Source: Bradyrhizobium jicamae (lineage in GTDB: Bacteria > Pseudomonadota > Alphaproteobacteria > Rhizobiales > Xanthobacteraceae). Taken from it: a stretch of DNA of 32,510 nt. Below the pieces are notes generated by a model. It had not been told where the DNA came from and did no database searches. It saw nothing but the letters and a program-made list of their open reading frames with translations. How positions within the stretch are numbered: position 1 is the first letter of the stretch; every line of letters begins with the position of its first letter. A program made the position numbers and the translations under genes. Where the stretch lies: contig NZ_JAFCKQ010000067.1 of assembly GCF_018130215.1 (NCBI RefSeq), forward strand, positions 1 through 32,510, written 5' to 3'. Of this stretch, positions 22,078 through 30,097 are shown one piece after another.

Positions 22078-23841
22078 GTGGCTCGGATCGAGGACTATGC
22101 ACTGATCGGCGATTGCGAAACCGGAGCCCTCGTCGCGCGGGATGGTTCCATCGACTGGCTGTGCCTGCCGCGCTTCGATTCGGAAAGCTGTTTCGCGAAG
22201 TTGCTCGGCGACGAGCAGAATGGCCGCTGGCTGCTGGCTCCCAATAATGCCGGCTCCGTGACACGGCAGTACCTCCCGGGCACCCTGGTTCTCGAAACAG
22301 TGCACACCGTCGCTGGTGGGACCGCCAGGGTCATCGACTTCATGCCGCTCAAGAACGGCAATTCCACCATCGTCAGGATCGTCGAAGGCATCGACGGACA
22401 GGTCCGAATGAACACCGAGCTCGTCGTGCGGTTTGACGGCGGCGCTACGATACCGTGGGTCAATAAGCTCCACGACGATTCGCTCAACCTGGTGGCCGGT
22501 CCCCACATGCTCGAGCTGCGCAGCGAGATCCCTCTGTCGAGCCACGGCACCAGGAGCTTCGCCTCGTTTTCCGTGACCGCGGGAGAGCGCGTCCGGTTTG
22601 TCCTGACCTATCAGGCATCATGGCTGGCGGCGGCACCTTCCGCTCAGGATGCGGATGCCCTGCTTCAGTCGACCGAGCAGTTCTGGCATTATTGGTCGTC
22701 GCGCTATCACGGAGCCGGGTCGCTGCGCGAAGCGGCCAGCCGGTCGCTCATTACCCTGAAGGCGCTGACGTTTCGTCCGACCGGCGGAGTCGTTGCTGCG
22801 ATCACGACATCGCTGCCGGAACAGATCGGAGGCGCGAGAAACTGGGACTATCGGTATTGCTGGATCCGCGATGCGACCCTGACATTGCTGGCACTGATGG
22901 CGTCAGGCTATTACGACGAGGCGGAGGCCTGGAGGGACTGGCTGATCCGTGCAGTCGCGGGCAGCCCGACGCAACTGCAGATCATGTACGGGGTCTCGGG
23001 CGAACGACGGCTGACCGAATGGGAGGTGCCGTGGTTGGCGGGTTACGAGGGCTCCCGGCCTGTCCGCATCGGAAACGCCGCGCACACGCAGTTGCAACTC
23101 GACGTCTATGGCGAATTGATGGATGCACTCTATCAATCGCGGTGCGATGGACTCCCCGAAAACAGGAGAGCCTGGGCGATCGAGAGGGTGTTGCTCGATC
23201 ACCTCACAAAGATCTGGGCCAGGCCGGATCACGGCATCTGGGAAATGCGGGGAGAGCCGCGCCAGTTCACATATTCGAAGGTCATGGCCTGGGTGGCATT
23301 CGACCGAGGCATCAAGAGCGCGGAAGAGTTCGGAATGCCGGGCGAGGTGGACGAATGGAAGAAGTTGCGTGAAGTCATCCATGACGACGTCTGTCGCAAC
23401 GGATACGATGCGCAGCAGCAGGCGTTCGTTCAGAGCTATGGCGGGACCGGGCTCGACGCGTGCCTGCTCCGCATGCCCGCGCTCGGCTTCCTGCCGCCGG
23501 ATGATCCGAGGATGCTGTCAACGATATCGGCGATCGAGCGGAAGCTGCTTGTCGATGGGTTGGTCAGGCGCTGCGATCCCGCCCCTTCGGCGCCTGGTCT
23601 TTCCTGCGGAGAGGGCGCGTTTCTCGCTTGCAGCTTCTGGCTCGCGGATGCCTATCACATGACCGGCCGGAACGCCGAAGCTCACGCCTTGCTCCGGAAG
23701 CTCCTTGGCTTGCGCAACGATGTCGGCCTTCTCTCGGAGGAATATGCGCCGGAGCCCGGACGACTGGTTGGCAACTTTCCTCAGGCGTTTTCCCACGTCG
23801 CCATGGTCAACACGGTGCATCGTCTTACGAACGGGACATAG
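22078..23841 (+). CDS. GH15 family glucoamylase/trehalase-like hydrolase
   Basis: The protein has 587 residues from GTG 22078, where the family N-terminus RIEDYALIGDCETGALV begins; the frame is open far upstream but that part is not protein-like. The N-terminal beta-sandwich domain (about 1-235) contains RDGSIDWLCLPRFDS. The (alpha/alpha)6 barrel follows, with RNWDYRYCWIRDA at about 254-266, then RIGNAAHTQLQLDVYGE, and the catalytic glutamate region LLSEEYAPEPGRLVGNFPQ at about 551-569. GH15 enzymes remove glucose from starch-type glucans or split trehalose; this bacterial subgroup is often trehalase-like. There is no signal peptide, so it acts in the cytoplasm. A link to trehalose turnover under stress is inference. 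Confidence 0.9.
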   Translation: MARIEDYALIGDCETGALVARDGSIDWLCLPRFDSESCFAKLLGDEQNGRWLLAPNNAGSVTRQYLPGTLVLETVHTVAGGTARVIDFMPLKNGNSTIVRIVEGIDGQVRMNTELVVRFDGGATIPWVNKLHDDSLNLVAGPHMLELRSEIPLSSHGTRSFASFSVTAGERVRFVLTYQASWLAAAPSAQDADALLQSTEQFWHYWSSRYHGAGSLREAASRSLITLKALTFRPTGGVVAAITTSLPEQIGGARNWDYRYCWIRDATLTLLALMASGYYDEAEAWRDWLIRAVAGSPTQLQIMYGVSGERRLTEWEVPWLAGYEGSRPVRIGNAAHTQLQLDVYGELMDALYQSRCDGLPENRRAWAIERVLLDHLTKIWARPDHGIWEMRGEPRQFTYSKVMAWVAFDRGIKSAEEFGMPGEVDEWKKLREVIHDDVCRNGYDAQQQAFVQSYGGTGLDACLLRMPALGFLPPDDPRMLSTISAIERKLLVDGLVRRCDPAPSAPGLSCGEGAFLACSFWLADAYHMTGRNAEAHALLRKLLGLRNDVGLLSEEYAPEPGRLVGNFPQAFSHVAMVNTVHRLTNGT

Positions 23842-23862
23842 TCTCGCGAACTGGTCGTGCCA

Positions 23863-26487
23863 TCACTCCGCCGCCTGGCGCAGATCCGGCTCGGCTTCGT
23901 CGAGATTGCTGAGCTGACGCGGTGGCCCCATGAGGACCGGCTGGAACAGCACGGCGGCGGCCATGGTGCATAGCAGTGCCAGCGCCATCAGCTTGCCCAT
24001 GCTGGACATGCCGGGATAGTTCGATGCCCACATGCTCCCAAAAGCCACGGCGTTTGTCGTCGCGCTGAATACGACAGCGCGTGTCAGGGCGGACTGGAGC
24101 AGGCCGGTCTTTCCGCCCCTCCACGCCATGATGTAGTAGATCTTGAATGCGACGCCGACACCGAGCAGCAAGGGAAGCGCGATGATGTTGGCGAAGTTCA
24201 GGGAAAGCCCGTCGAGGGCGCAGACCTCGAGCGTTACGGCACCCGCGAGCAACAGCGGAACGAGGGTTAGCAAAACGTCCACGAACCGTCGCAGCGTGAC
24301 GAGGAGCAGGATCGAAATCGCCAGCAGAGCAAAGACGCCGGCTTCGATGAAGGCCGTCGTGACGGTTCGGCCGCCCTCATAGTAGGTGACTGCCGGTCCG
24401 GTCGCCGTGGGATCTGCCTTGAGAATGGCTGCCGCAAATCCCTGCAGAACGCGGCTATCGCTCGGATCACCCTTGGGGAGCGCCTCGACGCGAGCGCGGC
24501 CATCAGGCAGCACCCAGTCGCCGAGCAGATCCGGCGGCAGGGTCTTGATGCTGATCGGCTCGGGTGACATGCTTTGACGCAATTGTTCGAGATCAAAGCG
24601 GAGCGGCGAGGCAACTGCGGCTTCGGCCCTCTGGCGCGTGGCGGTGTCGGCCTGCGCAAGGCGGTTGAGCAGGGCGGATACGTTCCGCGCGTCGTCAGCG
24701 GTTGCGCCTTGCTCGCTCCCGGCGGCGTCCGACAGGGCCTGTGCTGCATTCTTGATCGAAGCAACGGTCTGCTCGTCTGTCGGTGCGGCGTGAGTTCGCG
24801 TTTCGAGTGCCGGCCGGAGCTTCGCGGACGCCGACTTCAGCGCTGCGATTTTCGCATCCTGATCGCTGGGAACGTAGTTGTTCACCGTGATGGTGCGCGA
24901 CACTTCCGGGAGGCCGTCGAGGCGTTTCGCTGTCGCCGCGGCTTGCTCGATGGACGGTGCCAGTATCTCGGCATCGCTGCCGCTGGTCTCTGGTTCCTTC
25001 TGCAACTGATGGTAGGTGATGACGGCCGGCGAGCTCGGGCTCTGCAGGTTCACCGGGTTGAAGTCGAATGGCAGATGCAGCAGCGACGGAGACGCCACGA
25101 CGGCCAGTCCGATGGTTCCAAGCACAACGGCGATGCGGTGACGCTGGAGAAAATCATCGAGCGGTCCGAGAAACTTGAAACCGACAGGCGCCGCTTCGGC
25201 CGGCGGATCAAGCAGCACCAGGACCGCGGGAACCAGCGTGATGCTGCAGGCAAAAGCAATCAGCATGCCGCAGCCTGCGATCAGCCCGAGCTCCGACAGG
25301 CCGCTATAGCTCGTGGGCAAGAAGGCAAAGAATCCGACGGCGGTTGCTGCTGCAGCGAGGGCGAGGGGACTGCCCACCTTCTTCGCGGTGCTTTCCAATG
25401 CCTGCAGCAAGACGCCGTGGTCGCGGCGTTCTGCGCGATACCGAACGCTGAACTGAATGCCAAAGTCGACACCGAGACCCACAAACAGAACGAAGAAGGC
25501 GATCGAGATCAGGTTGAACGAACCGACCAGGGCGAGACCCAGCGCGGCGGTCGTCGCAAGTCCAACCAGGAGGCTGAAGAAGACCGCGACAATGATCTTC
25601 CAGGACCGCAGGGCCAGCCAGAGGGCGATCAGGACACCCAGGGCGGCCGTGACTGTATCGCGCAGCGCGCTATCTCGTATGACCGAAAATTGCTGGTCAT
25701 CCATCGGGACCTGGCCGGTCAGCCTGACCGTCGCGCCAAATCTCTGTTGCAGGTTCAGCTGCGCCGCGGCTTGCCGAATGCCCTGATCCGCCGCCGATCC
25801 AGGCTGCAGCTTGGTGAAGTCAAGCCGCGGTTCGACCTCGAGGAAATGCCGCCGCTGGTCCGCGGATGTGTGGTGCCCCTGGAGCAGTTCTTTCCATGAA
25901 AACGAGGCCGCCTTGCCTGAGAGCACGTCATTCAGCGTTTCAGCAGCAAGCGTCAGCGGCCATTTCAGCTGCTCGAGTCCGAGCCGTCTCCGCCGTACTT
26001 GACCCGCAACAGATGACAGCGTGTTCATGACGCCGCGAAGGCTAGGGTCCCGCGAGAGCTGTCTCAGGAGCGGTTCCGCCTGGGTCAGGCCCGTGATGGT
26101 TCGCTGGACGTCTGACGTCGAGGCCAGCAGAAACTGGTGGCGGTCGAAGAACTCGCCACTGTCGGGCTGTGCCACTCTCGGGAACAGATTGGGATTATCC
26201 TTCAGAGCTCCTGCGAGCGCATCCGTGGCTTGATCGGCGTTTTCGGGCGTTGGCGCGGTCACCACCGCTGAAATGCCCTTCTGCGGAAACGCCTGCGTGA
26301 AGGCGATCTGGCGCTCGTGCCAGGGCAAATCCTGAGCGATCAGTCGTTGCACGTCGGTGTTGATCGAGAAGCGGGTGACGTCGAAGACCACGGCGCCTGC
26401 CATCAACAGCGCTCCCGCGACGATCACAGCCCAATAAGACCGGGCGCAGGCGGAGACGATTCTGACGATGGTCGAACGGATCATCAT
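23863..26487 (-). CDS. hpnN: HpnN-like hopanoid RND transporter
   Basis: The protein has 874 residues, an RND/MMPL transporter of the HpnN type, which moves hopanoids from the inner to the outer membrane in Rhodopseudomonas. It has two halves. Each has one leading membrane helix (about 19-36 and 445-465), a large periplasmic part, and a block of five helices (about 275-430 and 735-855). Family marks include VGLGVDFGIQFSVRYRAERR in the first half and LPLLLGVGVAFKIYYIMAWR in the second. The periplasmic parts are rich in helices with Gln and Ala. The start is ATG 26487 or 26484 with AAGGCAGG upstream. No squalene-hopene cyclase or other hpn gene is near, so it may be a second copy. Confidence 0.88.
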   Translation of the reverse strand: MMIRSTIVRIVSACARSYWAVIVAGALLMAGAVVFDVTRFSINTDVQRLIAQDLPWHERQIAFTQAFPQKGISAVVTAPTPENADQATDALAGALKDNPNLFPRVAQPDSGEFFDRHQFLLASTSDVQRTITGLTQAEPLLRQLSRDPSLRGVMNTLSSVAGQVRRRRLGLEQLKWPLTLAAETLNDVLSGKAASFSWKELLQGHHTSADQRRHFLEVEPRLDFTKLQPGSAADQGIRQAAAQLNLQQRFGATVRLTGQVPMDDQQFSVIRDSALRDTVTAALGVLIALWLALRSWKIIVAVFFSLLVGLATTAALGLALVGSFNLISIAFFVLFVGLGVDFGIQFSVRYRAERRDHGVLLQALESTAKKVGSPLALAAAATAVGFFAFLPTSYSGLSELGLIAGCGMLIAFACSITLVPAVLVLLDPPAEAAPVGFKFLGPLDDFLQRHRIAVVLGTIGLAVVASPSLLHLPFDFNPVNLQSPSSPAVITYHQLQKEPETSGSDAEILAPSIEQAAATAKRLDGLPEVSRTITVNNYVPSDQDAKIAALKSASAKLRPALETRTHAAPTDEQTVASIKNAAQALSDAAGSEQGATADDARNVSALLNRLAQADTATRQRAEAAVASPLRFDLEQLRQSMSPEPISIKTLPPDLLGDWVLPDGRARVEALPKGDPSDSRVLQGFAAAILKADPTATGPAVTYYEGGRTVTTAFIEAGVFALLAISILLLVTLRRFVDVLLTLVPLLLAGAVTLEVCALDGLSLNFANIIALPLLLGVGVAFKIYYIMAWRGGKTGLLQSALTRAVVFSATTNAVAFGSMWASNYPGMSSMGKLMALALLCTMAAAVLFQPVLMGPPRQLSNLDEAEPDLRQAAE

Positions 26488-26586
26488 AACCTGCCTTGCT
26501 CAATTGTATCCGGGACCGCAGGGAACAAGGACAAAACGCGCTGAACCGGCCGTTCGTTCGACGCCGCCGCACTAAACTTCCAGTTA

Positions 26587-26611
26587 GGAACCGCAGTGCG
26601 GGCAGGGGGTT
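26587..26611 (+). promoter_or_regulatory. Degenerate EcfG-like promoter upstream of the SDR gene
   Basis: GGAAC (26587-26591), 16 bases, GGTT (26608-26611) instead of CGTT. It is 158 bp before the SDR start. This is one mismatch from consensus and weak by itself. Confidence 0.25.
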
Positions 26612-26652
26612 GGACGATTGCAGCGAGGCACAAGCCACCGGAAGAGGCCATC

Positions 26653-26769
26653 ATGCGCGAGTACCGCCTTCACTTGTGCCATCCCCATTTGTCACTCAGC
26701 GGCCGGCCGACGCCGCTGACGCGGTCGGGACGCGCCGGCTCGGCCAGTCCTCATCGCAGGTACCTCTAA
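26653..26769 (+). pseudogene. Possible 38-codon leader ORF or small-gene remnant
   Basis: ATG 26653 has GAGG eight bases upstream and the frame ends in TAA that shares its last base with the ATG of the SDR gene (TAATG), which would couple translation. The opening MREYRL is the start of a small protein type that I recall as frequent in Bradyrhizobium, but the rest (HLCHPHLSLSGRPTPLTRS) is not protein-like. It is either a decayed gene or a chance frame. Confidence 0.25.
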
Positions 26770-27851
26770 TGAATCGCCGGGCCCGCACCGTCATCATCAC
26801 CGGCGCGTCCGCCGGCATCGGTCGCGCGATCGCGGCGCGTTTCGCACAAGCGGGCGATCGCGTCGGCCTTATTGCGCGGGACCAGACCGCATTGGAGGCC
26901 GTGCAGCGAGAATTGCTGGCGTCCGGCGCCAGGGATGTGGAATGGGAGGCGGTCGACGTGTGCGACGCCGCGGCGCTGTTTGCCGCCGCCGATCGGCTCG
27001 AGCGGCGGCTCGGGTTGATGGACATATGGATCAACGACGCAATGGAAACCGTATTCTCGACGGTGGCGGACATTGATCCCACGGAATTCCGACGGGTGAC
27101 GGAGGTCACCTATCTCGGGTTCGTCCACGGCACCATGGCCGCCTTGAAATCGATGCGGCTTCGCCGGCGAGGCCGTATCATCCAGATCGGCTCCGCATTG
27201 GCCTATCGCGGCATTCCGCTGCAGTCCGCCTATTGCGGCGCCAAGCACGCCATGCGCGGGTTCACCAACTCGCTCCGCGCGGAGCTGCTCCATGAAAAAT
27301 CGCCCGTGACGGTGAGTGTCATCGAATTGCCGGCGGTCAACACGCCTCAGTTCGACTGGGCGCGAGCTCATATTCCGCACGCGCCGCGTCCGATGGGCGT
27401 GCCCGTCGAGCCGGAGGTCGTGGCTGACGCGGTTTTTCGTGTGGCCGAAGGATCATCACGCGAATATTGGCTTGGCTGGCAGACGATACTCACGATCCTC
27501 GGCAACAGCGTGGTTCCCGCATATCTCGACCGTTATCTGGCGCGAAAGGCGGTGGCCGGCCAGCAGACCAGCACGCCGCTCCCCGCGGGTCGAGACGACA
27601 ATCTGGATCACCCGGTCACCGCCCTGCATCGGACCAGGGGCTCGTTCAGCGTCGGATCGTCCCTGCACGCAATGTTGATCGACGGCGAATTGGCCCGTGC
27701 TGCCTGCGTCATCATCGGAGCGACGCTGTTCTTGGTGGCGGGAGCCGCTGTGGCCAGGCGCCGCCGCCCTCGTTCGCCCCGCCCGCCAAATTCGCTTCGG
27801 CACGAAACCGTCAGGACCTTGAGAGCTCGCCGCGCCGTGCCATTGCCTTGA
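26769..27851 (+). CDS. Short-chain dehydrogenase/reductase with C-terminal membrane anchor
   Basis: The protein has 360 residues from ATG 26769. The Rossmann nucleotide motif TGASAGIG (10-17) is intact, Ser is in IQIGSALAYRG, and the catalytic pair is YCGAK. The usual NNAG motif is changed to INDAMETVF. After the catalytic domain (about 250 residues) comes a region with RDDNLDHPV, RGSFSVGSS, and a hydrophobic helix AACVIIGATLFLVAGAAVA followed by an arginine-rich tail, so it is anchored in the inner membrane. The substrate is unknown. Its last 41 bases overlap, tail to tail, the end of the GMC gene. The neighbourhood suggests a redox role beside the GMC module. Confidence 0.9.
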   Translation: MNRRARTVIITGASAGIGRAIAARFAQAGDRVGLIARDQTALEAVQRELLASGARDVEWEAVDVCDAAALFAAADRLERRLGLMDIWINDAMETVFSTVADIDPTEFRRVTEVTYLGFVHGTMAALKSMRLRRRGRIIQIGSALAYRGIPLQSAYCGAKHAMRGFTNSLRAELLHEKSPVTVSVIELPAVNTPQFDWARAHIPHAPRPMGVPVEPEVVADAVFRVAEGSSREYWLGWQTILTILGNSVVPAYLDRYLARKAVAGQQTSTPLPAGRDDNLDHPVTALHRTRGSFSVGSSLHAMLIDGELARAACVIIGATLFLVAGAAVARRRRPRSPRPPNSLRHETVRTLRARRAVPLP

Positions 27852-29460
27852 TCCGATCGGCCGTGCGGCAGGCGATCGCCTCGATCGTCAGTGAAGGATT
27901 GACCCCGCCGACGGTCGGAAAGACCGAGCCGTCGCAGATCCACAGATTGGGAATGTCCCAGCAGCGGCAATCAGCGTTGACGACGCTGCTTGAGGGATCG
28001 TCGCCCATCCGCGCAGTTCCGTTCAGATGGCAGGTGTCGTCGTCTTCGTCCCATATGTCGTGGGCATCGACCGCCTCCAGTGCCTGACGCATGAACCGGA
28101 GCGAATGGGCGATCAGGCGCTTGTCATTGTCGCAGAACGCATAGGTCACGCGTGGAATGCGCAGGCCGTACTGGTCGCGCTCGTCGGAGAGCGTCACGCA
28201 GTTGCGCTCCTGGGGCAGCGTCTCGCCGACGATCTTGAGACCGACCTGATGGTTGTAGTTTTCCATGGCGTTGAGCAGGTCCTGTCCCCACAGCCCGCGT
28301 TTGCTGGCCTGGGTCGTGCCCCACACGATCGGCAGCGGGCCCTGGCTCATGTAGCAATAACCGCCGTGGAAGTCCTTGCCGTCGTCGGCGTAGTTCCAAT
28401 GCTCGGTGATGGCGAGCGAGGGCGGTCCCTTGTAGGAGCGGATTTCGCGGTCCATCACGCCCCACACCGCCTGGTTCGACTGCACCATCAAGTTCTTGCC
28501 GACCAGCCCGGAAGAATTGGCGAGGCCATCGGGAAACCTGGCGCTGGCCGAATTGAGCAGCAGCCGCGGTGTCTCGATCGCGTAACCGGCGACCACGACA
28601 TTCCTTGCTCTCTGGAAATGCCAGCGGCCCTCGCGCTGATAGTGAACGCCGGTTGCGAGTCCGGCGGTGTCATGCTCGATCGAACCCACCATGGCGAGGT
28701 CCCGGATCTCGGCGCCGGCCTCGAGCGCGCGTGGCAGCCAGGTCACCAGCACACTTTGCTTGGCGTTCGTGGAGCAGCCGATCACGCACATTCCCCGATA
28801 GACGCAGGGATGAGCGAGGCCACGGGGGGCGGAAAGGGTGGCCAGCGGCGTCGGCGTCCAATCGATGCCGAGCGCTTCGGCGCCCTCGGCAAGAACCAGC
28901 GCGGCAGCGTTCAGCTCGTGCGGGCGATATGGGTAGCGTGGACGCGCGGGACCCCAGGGATAACGCAGCGGCCCCGAAACCTTCAGGGCCTGCTCGACCT
29001 CGGAGTAGTACCGCCACATTTCGCGCCAATCGAGCGGCCAGTCGACCGCGTAGCCGAGCTTGCTGCGCGATTTGAACCATTCGGGGCGAAACCGAAGCGA
29101 CACCATGGCGAAGTGGACGGTCGATCCGCCGACGCTCTTTCCCGAATTGTTGGCACCAAGCTGCAGCGGGTTGTCGCCGTCGACGATGCGCTTGTCCGTC
29201 CAATACAGCTTCGACTGATGCGTCTCGTCGGAGGCGAAGTCCTCGAGCGGACGCCAGTAAGGTCCTGCGTCGAAAGCGACGACGGAGAAGCCATGTTCGG
29301 CGAGCTTGCACGCGAGCGTTCCGCCTCCCGCACCCGTTCCGACAATGGCGAAATCGACCGCCTTGTCTTCAGGGTATTCGCGCATGGGCACCCAGGCGCC
29401 CGGCCTGAAGACATCGGGTGCGCGTCCGTTCACGGCCCTTGGCGAGCTCTCATCCCACAC
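27811..29460 (-). CDS. GMC-family flavoprotein oxidoreductase (gluconate/sugar dehydrogenase large subunit type)
   Basis: The protein has 549 residues. The FAD-binding motif is VDFAIVGTGAGGGTLACKLA (35-54) with the following acidic residue in VVAFDAG. The active-site pair is His478 (CHLNGTARMG) and Asn521 (GGVNPSLTIEA). It resembles the large subunit of gluconate 2-dehydrogenase and FAD glucose dehydrogenase. Cys219-x5-Cys225-x3-Cys229 lies where FAD glucose dehydrogenase carries a [3Fe-4S] cluster (by analogy). No signal peptide is present, so it is cytoplasmic or on the inner face of the membrane. GTG 29460 overlaps the subunit-3-like gene by 11 bases; ATG 29385 is less likely. It is the last gene of the operon. 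Substrate unknown. Confidence 0.92.
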   Translation of the reverse strand: MWDESSPRAVNGRAPDVFRPGAWVPMREYPEDKAVDFAIVGTGAGGGTLACKLAEHGFSVVAFDAGPYWRPLEDFASDETHQSKLYWTDKRIVDGDNPLQLGANNSGKSVGGSTVHFAMVSLRFRPEWFKSRSKLGYAVDWPLDWREMWRYYSEVEQALKVSGPLRYPWGPARPRYPYRPHELNAAALVLAEGAEALGIDWTPTPLATLSAPRGLAHPCVYRGMCVIGCSTNAKQSVLVTWLPRALEAGAEIRDLAMVGSIEHDTAGLATGVHYQREGRWHFQRARNVVVAGYAIETPRLLLNSASARFPDGLANSSGLVGKNLMVQSNQAVWGVMDREIRSYKGPPSLAITEHWNYADDGKDFHGGYCYMSQGPLPIVWGTTQASKRGLWGQDLLNAMENYNHQVGLKIVGETLPQERNCVTLSDERDQYGLRIPRVTYAFCDNDKRLIAHSLRFMRQALEAVDAHDIWDEDDDTCHLNGTARMGDDPSSSVVNADCRCWDIPNLWICDGSVFPTVGGVNPSLTIEAIACRTADRIKAMARRGELSRS

Positions 29461-30097
29461 GTTCGTTCTCCCGGCGCGCCCGGTCTTCCCGGCCGGGCGA
29501 GGCTTCGGCCGCCTCCCAGGGATCGCGGCGATCGAAGTTCATGCGCACATAGCCGCGCGGACCTGCCGGTCCACCGAAACCGATTTCACTCCATGAAGCC
29601 GGGTGCGCGTAATATGCGCTGACGATGTCGTGCAGCAGCCGCTTCGCGAAAAAGGTAGCGGGGGACAGATCTTGCCAGGCCTCGCTCGAGACCTGGCCGC
29701 GCTGGATCCGGCACAACAGCCAACGCCGCTGGTCATTGCTGAGGTCGCTGAACGGCTTTTCGCATGCCGCCACGGCTTCGGTGTCGATGGCAGCCAACCC
29801 CAATCGCCAGGCCTTGTCCTGCTCGGGCAGGCGGGCGTCGCGATACCCGTCGCCCTTGCCGCTATAGAGCTTCTGATCGATCATCGCCGCGAGAGGTACC
29901 TTGACGGTGCGATCGGCGGGTTGCGGGATGATCTGGTCACACAGGGCGCGGAGGGCTTTCCACTCGGCCTCGTCGCAAAACCGGTGAAAGTCGGGGTCGA
30001 TGCCGGTGCGTGCATCGATCACCGCGCGGGTCTGTTCGTTCCAGGACACCGAATTGCGCTTGTTGAGGACATTGTAGCCCGGATAGCGCTCAGTCAT
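29450..30097 (-). CDS. Gluconate 2-dehydrogenase subunit 3 family protein
   Basis: The protein has 215 residues from ATG 30097, which overlaps the preceding gene's stop by 8 bases. The core LRALCDQIIPQPADRTVKVP, followed by IDQKLYSGKGDGYRD and the final HDIVSAYYAHPASWSEIGFGGP, matches the small (gamma) subunit of gluconate dehydrogenase-type enzymes; WSEIGFGGPAGPRGY is the family's closing motif. The usual twin-arginine signal at the N-terminus is missing (MTERYPGYNVLNKRNSVSWN), so the complex should stay in the cytoplasm. The frame is open further upstream, but that part lies in the preceding gene. It is expected to pair with the GMC flavoprotein encoded next. Confidence 0.9.
   Translation of the reverse strand: MTERYPGYNVLNKRNSVSWNEQTRAVIDARTGIDPDFHRFCDEAEWKALRALCDQIIPQPADRTVKVPLAAMIDQKLYSGKGDGYRDARLPEQDKAWRLGLAAIDTEAVAACEKPFSDLSNDQRRWLLCRIQRGQVSSEAWQDLSPATFFAKRLLHDIVSAYYAHPASWSEIGFGGPAGPRGYVRMNFDRRDPWEAAEASPGREDRARRENERVG

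Noticed and set aside
24574..25899. 441-codon plus-strand frame opposite hpnN
   Set aside because: Shadow; the minus strand encodes a full-length RND transporter here.
26535..26560. CGAAC-N17-CGTT leftward, before hpnN
   Set aside because: Mismatch in the -35 element and a different spacer from the exact sites; not strong enough to list as a promoter.
28027..29622. 531-codon plus-strand frame opposite the GMC gene
   Set aside because: Shadow of the GMC coding strand; no domain, no ribosome-binding site, and the composition is that of a reverse-strand reading.
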